A model generated the notes under the pieces. The model did not search any database. It was not told the origin of the DNA and saw nothing but the letters and a program-made list of their open reading frames with translations. Shown piece by piece: positions 57,004 through 64,000 of a stretch of 64,000 bases of DNA. The translations under genes were made by a program, and so were the position numbers. The stretch is from Scedosporium boydii (Eukaryota > Ascomycota > Sordariomycetes > Microascales > Microascaceae). The stretch is from positions 1 through 64,000 of the forward strand of contig NJFT01000104.1 of NCBI GenBank assembly GCA_002221725.1. Direction: 5' to 3'. Positions within the stretch are counted from its first letter, which is position 1. Every line of letters starts with the position of its first letter.

Positions 57004-60000
57004 TGAAGCACAAGGGTCCTCCTCCGTTGGCGTAAGCTTCCTTGCGATAAAGTAGCGCCATGACGCTAGATCTACCGAGGGTACAAGGACAACACTGCCC
57101 TCAACTGTCACCTTTGTCAATAGGTCTCTCCAATCCGCTGGCGATTCTGACGATGAGAGTACCTTCGTGGTATGTACACCCCAGGCATCCGCAACCCACA
57201 TCAAGCCCCCAGGGGACGCTTTTTAGCGTAAAGCCCATTCCTAATTTCCGGAGAGCCTGCAGGGGTTTTGGACCCCAGTTTTTCAATTTGCACTTTGCAA
57301 CTTTCAAATGACACCCAAAGCACTGGACACTTTTGAGATCCTCCCGCGCCTCCTCCAAAATTACCCCAGCGCGATTGAAATTTTTCTTTGGAGTCTCAAG
57401 AACCCTGGGAGCTCGGCTGGCGAGCCTGCGACTCCCCAGGATACGACCGTCACCATGAGGTTCCCGCAAGTACCAGTGTACCTGTGTAGCTGTTGTCTTT
57501 TCACCGCCAGGGATCCCTGTCCGTAGTATGAACCCGATGATTTTCAGCTTCTTGATGCAACATCCTACTTTGCAAGATCTGCATCGCACCTGGAAAGTCG
57601 AATACGAGGAAGGTCAGTGTCGTACAAGTGGACTCCTGTATTTCCACCACAATACCGCCCTTCGATTGAGCAACAGACGGAAAGCCTCGATCTGCCAAGC
57701 AGCAAAAGTGGGCCGCCCACACATTTACGGACTTCCAAGTCCCTGATGGGCGGTTGTTCGCCATGAATGGTAATAAGCCCTAATTGTGATCTTAGATTAG
57801 GAATAACTGATAATTGTGATAGGTAGAAATGCGACTGCTGGTCGAGAAGAGACGGAACTTGTACTTTTCTGAGCTGTCATTTGCGCTGTCAAAGTGACGA
57901 GCGTCGCTTTCTCCAGACTGCGAAGTAAACTACGCTCCAACTCCACGCCGCCCTACCCGTCCGTCCTTTCGATCTAGTAGCTGCCCGGCGCTAAATTGAG
58001 GTGGCTGTCATTGATGGACGGCAATCGCTTGATGGAGGAGGGCTTGAGGGCAACAGGGTACGTACATGATGTGTCCGAAAACAGCAATGTAACTTGAATT
58101 GCTTGATTTTTAAATAACACCAGATTCGCAGTACACAAATACCTCAATACTTGTGAACAGGTACAACAGAAGTACTTCTTCGTCCGACGAGGTATGTTTC
58201 AGTGCATATCCTACATCCGGGGGGTAGCAGAACGCCATGTCGAGAATGCTTCGACGAGTGTTTCTAGAAGAAGAGAACTCATTTCCTCGTTCCCGACGTG
58301 GTCCCAATCCCAATCCTGGTTGACTTCTGGGTGTCCCCTGTCGTCAGCCAGGGTCCCTGGCATCCAACCGCCGTGGGACCGAGCTTCAACATCAACGGAT
58401 CAATCTCCCCAATCCGGCGATGGTTGAGGTGGAGATCTCTTGTCCAAATGCATCGGGGGTGTATCGTACGAAAGTGCAGGCGGTTCGGGGACGCAGACCA
58501 AGTGTGTATTGTGGCTAGGAAAACGAAAAGTTCGGTCCCTCTCTTCGCCCCAATCAAAACAAACTCGAGGCCGACTTTTGAGCTGGGAGGGGTGTCTTAT
58601 CTCTCCGTGCTGTTTGCCTCTCCTTCTCAATAGATCCTCCCATCCATGCTGCACTTGTATGGGACGGCTGGGGCAGTATCAAACATGTGAAATTAGAGCC
58701 ACGACATTAAAATGAGAGCAAGATATCGATCAGGGGCTCCGCTGGCGATTTCAGAGCAAATCAGAGAGCTGTGGTCTTGATGTGCTTCGGACCACACAGA
58801 ATCATCAATCCGCGAGCCGGATGACCACCAGACACCACTCATTGCTCGAAGCTCCACCCCGCCAATGTGCAGCCGGCTCATGGAGCTTTCAGCGATACCA
58901 ATTGCAGGGTTTATGCTTGGGCCAATGATTCCATATTCCGCCTGATGTCCAATTGTGCGCTCCTCTACGAAGTACAATCCCACACCCAGTAACTGGAGAC
59001 TTCTGAGAAGTCGTTTCAGCTGCCGTTAATTCTAAACCACCCGCTGGAAGTAACTTAAAGTAGCATCGCCGGTTCTATTGCGGGGTTACATCAACAGTGC
59101 GGTGAGTCCAGACCTCCAACGACTCACATCAACGATCGACCAAGGAGAGTGGTCTCTGATGAGCTTATACATTGCATCATCGGACCTGGGGGGAGACCAA
59201 AAATGCTACAATGTGACTTTTTGCATTTACCTTTTCTGCACTACCTTGCGTCTCTACTTACCCACAGTGGACCATCATTATCGTCGGACACGAGGCAACC
59301 TCACCGCACCGCATGTCCATTCTTTACGCACATCCTCCCGCATGCATTCCTCACACCCAAAGTGATGTACATGGATGAAGCGCATCCCATATTAATGGCA
59401 CACTCCAGTGAATAGCTTTCGTCATTATAGTTAACCCTGCAGGTCGGATGAGACTCAGTTCTCCTGCGGCATCCCTGAGCCTCCAATTTTCTTTCTATTA
59501 GCTTCTCCTCTACATGAAGCCGGAAGAGGGATGCATTCCCCCTTCAAGGCCAGCCTCTCATCGCCCCACTTGAGCTTTTGGGGGGGTTGGGGGGTTGGAA
59601 CACCTCGAATCCAAGCAAAATATCTGTCCCCTCAGGCGTCGTCCGCTATCCGCATGACCAACCCATTGGGAAGCACGTCTACTTCGTGCATAATCTTTCC
59701 CAGGGGGAATTCGCCGACACCCAATCATCTAAAACACGGCCCCTCCGCGTAACACCACCGGCTCGGGGGGCTTAGTGGCTTGATGAAAAGGCTACCGGAT
59801 ATATTTACGCGGCAAGGCCCTTGCAGATGGAAGTTCGAAGAGTCGAACGAGGTGGCTGGCCACTTGTGGGTGGTGTGGTAAAAAGCAAGACAGTGACCAT
59901 ACCCGTTCGTAGGCGGCGAGGCCGGGCCCAAGTGTGCACCGGGCCTCCAAGCCGAATCCGCCCCGCAAACTCCGGATAGGAAGGTGTAATTTAACAATCC

Positions 60001-61540
60001 TTTTCGTCCCATTTCCTATCTGTCATGATCATGAGATACGTTCTGCCGAAAGGGGAATGATTGTCAAGGGGAGGATGGGAAGTGATACACTCGGAACATA
60101 TGTTGGCGCAGCGACAAGGTAACTGCCAGTTGCTTAGAATCTAATCTTCGACTTTCCCGAACGCAGCCACTCTACTAAAGTAGCATGCGGTCTTCCGAAA
60201 ACTCCTACCCTGTGCCTGGTAGGGCCTGGCCACACGCAACACGGTCGGTAGACTCACCGCTGGGAGTCCAGACTCGAGGACATCCCTCGTGCGCCGAGAG
60301 TGGCTACTGGTCTTATCTGGCTTGGCGTGATCAAATCTTGCCGAGTGTGTGTTATTTCAATGCTTTCTCCGTAACTAGTTAGTTCATGGTTGCTTGGTCG
60401 TTGTTTTACTTGTTGCCAGGCTGCCAGTTATTTCCTGGGTACCAACTACTCCAATGTGTGTTGTATTTTCCCTGCTTCGTGCTGTCGGTGCTTATTAGTC
60501 GAGGGGGGAGGGGTGGCGGCAGTCGTCTCACCAGTTGTCTTGCCAAGTGTAGTGGATCCCAGCTTTTTTGGGACACTACGAGTAGCTTCCGACGCTATCA
60601 TACTCCTTCGTAGGAAGTAGGCAATGTTACTGAGAAGGCGGGTGGCTATTTCGGGGCCGTGGACATCGAGTTTTAACACAACAAAATATGACAGCGTAAC
60701 GCCCTATGGGGCAACCCACCAGCTCAGATCGAGGCGGGGAAAGGAACATAGCTAGGAGCATGTACACTGATGTACACCAAATGTACCGGGGTACGCTACA
60801 CTCGATGTTCCTGAGACGGCTGGATGTGGCAAATTCTCTTGATGGATTGTATCAACTGATCCATCTTGGATATATCCAGCTCATACACAAGTAAAAACTG
60901 TGCAACTAAAAACTGTGAAAGCACATACCATGGCAAAATTCTGGACCATCAGCTGCGGAGGTCCAATAGATATCCCTTCGAGGCGGTCACCACAGCCGCC
61001 GACCCCTGTCCCCGAGCTCCTTCATTTCCAGTGCCGGCCTCGGATTTCTAGAGAACCGATAAGATGGCACTTCTCTGAAGCTGGTTTCTCGTATTCGGCA
61101 AAGGATTCTAGCTCCCGAGGTGAAGTTTGGGCACGGCTGCGCGATTCGAAGGAGGAACCTGGCGGGTTATTGGAGCAGGAGAAATGAGAGGAGCAAAGGA
61201 GTGCGAAGGTAGTTTGTCCTACGTCTCAGGTGAGATAATATAATTGGACTTTCATATAATCGAATTATTGCCGCACATTATTGCAGGAGATCATATTGAC
61301 GAGGCAAGTTCGTGTGATAATGATAGCAGCCACCAGCCGGCATCGGCATCGGTTCATTGCCGATGTCAAAGGGCTTCCTGGGGCCCGCCCCTTGCTCCAT
61401 TAGGCAGGTAATCAATTGCCAATTGATCCTTGACAACTTGGGCTTGTCTGGGGGAGGCGGTGGTTGATACAGCATCCAAAAATATGTCGTACTACTCTTT
61501 CCGGCTTAGTGGGTACAAGGTACCTGGTTTAGTAGTAAAC

Positions 61541-61662
61541 TACGAAGTACTCCCAACATTGAAGTCTTGGCGTATTAAGGTACTTCGTACGGAGTAGGGT
61601 CACCCCTGCGAAGTACGTAATGTGCTGCTAGTAAGGACAAAGTACGTCCAAGTACAAAGTAC
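61541..61662. repeat. Densest GTACGAAGTAC motif cluster
   Basis: Copies at 61541-61550 and 61580-61590 (reverse complement), overlapped by the GGA variant at 61587-61596, then partial copies GAAGTAC/AAAGTAC at about 61610, 61640 and 61656. No gene is nearby. Confidence 0.7.
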
Positions 61663-63304
61663 TGAGCAGGGAGGGTGTTGATCAACGGTACTTCGACGGC
61701 GTAGCGACGGGAGCTGCCACCCGATTCGACATGGGGTCTTAGTGTACCAATCTTTACCAAGGTATATGGTATATACCGGTGTCTTCGACTGGTGTTCTGG
61801 AAAACGTTCCGCGAACAGGGAACAAGAAAGGAAAGATTCAATAATGTCCGAGCGCGGCCTTCTGTCCATTTCGCGATTTGAATACCACACGCAGCCAATT
61901 TCCCTGCTTACCCCGATGTTCGATGATGATTGCTCGCTTGGTTGAACACATGATTGTACTGCTGCGCGAGGAACCGTGAGGCACGCCGCATCCTCGCCGA
62001 CGAACCTATATCAGGGCTCGCGGAGAGATCGCTAGCTTCCGGGCCATGAAGGATTAGGTCCGCCTGGTTCGCCTTTGAGCTAAGAATACAGCCTCTCCAC
62101 CGCCCTCACTTCACTTCCTTTTTTCTCCCTGTGATTTGTACACATCCTCCTTCACCGGACTGAGTCATTCCCTCGCCACCTGTAACACCATTGATTGAAA
62201 CGAGTTGCCGCCTCATCAGAGGCGTTTAAAATTCCTTCAGTAAGGCTCACTTGAAGAAGGCCCGTGGTTGGGCTCTTGTTATCTGAGGGGGCGCAGCTGG
62301 GCTTTGTAAGTGATTGATGCTACCAAGTGTGATTTTGAGGCATCAGGTGCTGATAATGATGCCGCCTCGGGACTTTGGATCCTCGCCTGTGTGTACCCGG
62401 GAGTGCGGCGTGAGAATAATCCGGGTCTCGCCCACATCAGGAAACCGGAAGGAAAAAGTAAAAAAGTATATCGGCGAAAAGGACAAAAATGGATTAGGAG
62501 GTAATATGTGTTGGCTGACCGTTTTTTTACAAGTATTAACGCTTTGAAGTACGACGGCAAGGAGTAGATTAATAACAATTGAATTAAGCCAATCTTGAAC
62601 CCCGGATTTGATGCATTTGGAAAAGAAACTTCCGGGTTGATTCGACGCTCGCCTCCGCGTACTCTTGCCTTTTTCGCGAGCTTAATATTTCCCTAGTATA
62701 GCCCAACGAGTTGATAAAGTGCCCGTTCGTGACTCCTGTAATTTTCCTCATATCAAATGACACCCCTCGGGACGGTTGGTTGGGGTCCAAAAACCATCTC
62801 CAAACTGTCGGTCCCACCTAATTTTGTGATATCGCCCTGTCAGGCCTGGCCATACCCCGGTCGATACCCCGTACAGCTTAATAAATTAGATTACGCCTTG
62901 GGCCCCATTGACCTTGTCTTTCAACAAGCCTCAAAAACTCGTGATGATACTCGTGACCGTCAAACACCGCCCCCTTGTCCATCCAAAACTCCAGATGCCT
63001 CAACAAAACAGATATCGCCTACCAAGAAGGATGCCTCGTGGCTGAGGCGCACAAACAATAATTCCGTTGGATGACGAACCAAAAGCAAACCCGGTCTATT
63101 TTTCGATATCAAAATTACGAGAAAATTTTCTTCTCTTTTTCACCGAAAATGCCCTGACACGTAGTGATGAGAGCGAGGCCTCCAAACCCAGCTTTTGCCT
63201 CGTCATCTGCAAAGTGCAGCAAACGATGCACTCCTGTGTAGACTATTACCAAGTGATTTGCATCTCGCATCAGTCTATCTGTGGGTCTGGTTTGCATTAC
63301 GCCA

Positions 63305-63317
63305 GGGGGGGGGGGGG
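63305..63317. repeat. G13 homopolymer
   Basis: Thirteen guanines in a row on the plus strand, in gene-free DNA. Confidence 0.9.
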
Positions 63318-63667
63318 ATTATGGAGAAAGAAAGGAAGCACAGGAGCACGAAAAGGAAAGACCCTGCATCCATTCCATCTTACGGAGATCTTCGACACAT
63401 TCCTTTTTCATTGGTCGTCTGCAAGTGCGAAGTGCAGAAGCATGTAAGGGAAAAGCGGTGTGTGTGCGCACAGCAGGACCAGCAATTGGGAACCAGCGGT
63501 GTCTGGTTATTCCGATACGACGACCTGTCACAGTCAAGAGACTCGAGGGGAGAGCATGGCAGAGATGATATTTTATTTTCCTAGGCTAGCTCACGTTTCT
63601 CCATTGTAAACCCCTACTACGTAGGTAAATGACATTCATCAAGGCCAAATCATAGAAACGAAGAGAC

Positions 63668-64000
63668 TCAAACCGACTCGAATCGACCAGTCTTCTTGTA
63701 GTTGTCCCACATGCGAGTAAGGCGCACCTCAGTATCCATCATTTCCTGGTCCGCGAAAGAGATAGTCGGCCTCTCTTCCTCGGGGATGTCATCCCAAGGA
63801 TCCCCTTCAAGGGCCTCGGGAGAACCAAGCTCCTCCTTGTAGGGATTAACAGTGGCGATGTTGGGGTCGTTCTCGTAGTTCTCGTCGTCGGCAACCTGCT
63901 GGATCCACTTCAAAATGTGTTCCTTCGCACGCGGGAGGATGCATTCGACGTAGTTATATTCACCGCTGCTATAGACGGGGCAACCGAAGTATCCATGGAT
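63668..64000 (-). CDS. C-terminal part of a gene running off the window
   Basis: An open frame of 110 codons reaches the window edge, in frame from base 64000, and ends with TGA at 63668. Coding character is strong: CPVYSSGEYNYVECILPRAK, then HILKWIQQVADDENYENDPN, an acidic EGDPWDDIPEEERPTISF and a final RMWDNYKKTGRFESV. I do not recognise the family with enough certainty to name it. The start and any upstream exons lie beyond the window. The segment is hydrophilic with no membrane span, so it is the end of a soluble protein or domain. Confidence 0.8.
   Translation of the reverse strand: MHGYFGCPVYSSGEYNYVECILPRAKEHILKWIQQVADDENYENDPNIATVNPYKEELGSPEALEGDPWDDIPEEERPTISFADQEMMDTEVRLTRMWDNYKKTGRFESV

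Larger units (their letters stand above)
53218..63667. other. 10.4-kb stretch with no convincing gene
   Basis: I found no frame with a recognisable domain, coding-like composition over more than ~100 codons, or splice-consistent extension on either strand. The longer frames (for example 57101-57589 and 56048-56560 minus, 54863-55228 plus) are not supported. The stretch includes an A-rich purine tract (56957-57003), a G13 run (63305-63317), and motif copies at 56210, 58966 and a dense set at 61541-61650. Confidence 0.5.

Noticed and set aside
57101..57589. 162-codon minus frame with several Cys
   Set aside because: Cysteines are irregularly spaced, no known domain, and no promoter-like or splice context.

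Overview
The window looks like nuclear DNA of a filamentous ascomycete (Pezizomycotina, probably Sordariomycetes). The signs are short introns of about 45-150 bp with GT-AG ends and CTAAC-type branch sites, GC-rich third codon positions in conserved genes, CT-rich 5' leaders, mitochondrial presequences, a spliced eL24 ribosomal protein gene and an intron-containing tRNA. Species was not determined.

Twelve conserved genes could be modelled exon by exon. In order they are: an AreA GATA-like/DUF3295-type regulator (5.2-6.9 kb); a divergent leucine-catabolism pair, isovaleryl-CoA dehydrogenase and methylcrotonoyl-CoA carboxylase beta (9.1-12.7 kb); a DUF1348 protein (12.9-13.5); an Asp f 3-type peroxiredoxin (14.7-15.4); ribosomal protein eL24 (15.9-16.8); phosducin-like PLP2 (24.6-25.4); a leucine-rich-repeat protein (25.5-27.1); EMC1 (27.6-30.6); an EST1/SMG7-type protein (32.2-35.1); an Mgr3-like mitochondrial TPR protein (37.5-39.1); a TCD-type tRNA t6A dehydratase (40.1-41.8); and RNA 3'-terminal phosphate cyclase (42.1-43.4). 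A tRNA-Gly(UCC) with an 8-nt intron lies at 24.25 kb. The left edge of a further gene enters at 63.7-64.0 kb.

Between these are accessory stretches. At 18-23 kb there is a decayed minus-strand gene, an AT-rich block, and an unrecognised multi-exon plus-strand gene. From 43.4 to 63.7 kb the DNA looks almost empty, but splice-site reading recovers three small intron-containing genes on the minus strand (218, 75 and 52 residues). None matches a family I know, and the longest carries a 15-residue tandem repeat. The remaining 53.2-63.7 kb shows no convincing gene.

The most unusual non-genic signal is a short motif, GTACGAAGTAC (variant GTACGGAGTAC). It recurs in both orientations, in clusters, almost only in the gene-poor stretches (0.4-3.8, 7.6, 48.7-49.4, 52.4, 56.2, 59.0 and 61.5 kb). 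Only one copy was noticed in the gene-dense middle, and it lies in an intron. Gene functions point to housekeeping work (mitochondrial amino-acid breakdown, redox defence, translation, RNA end repair, tRNA modification, membrane-protein insertion). No biosynthetic cluster, CRISPR array or intact transposon was seen.
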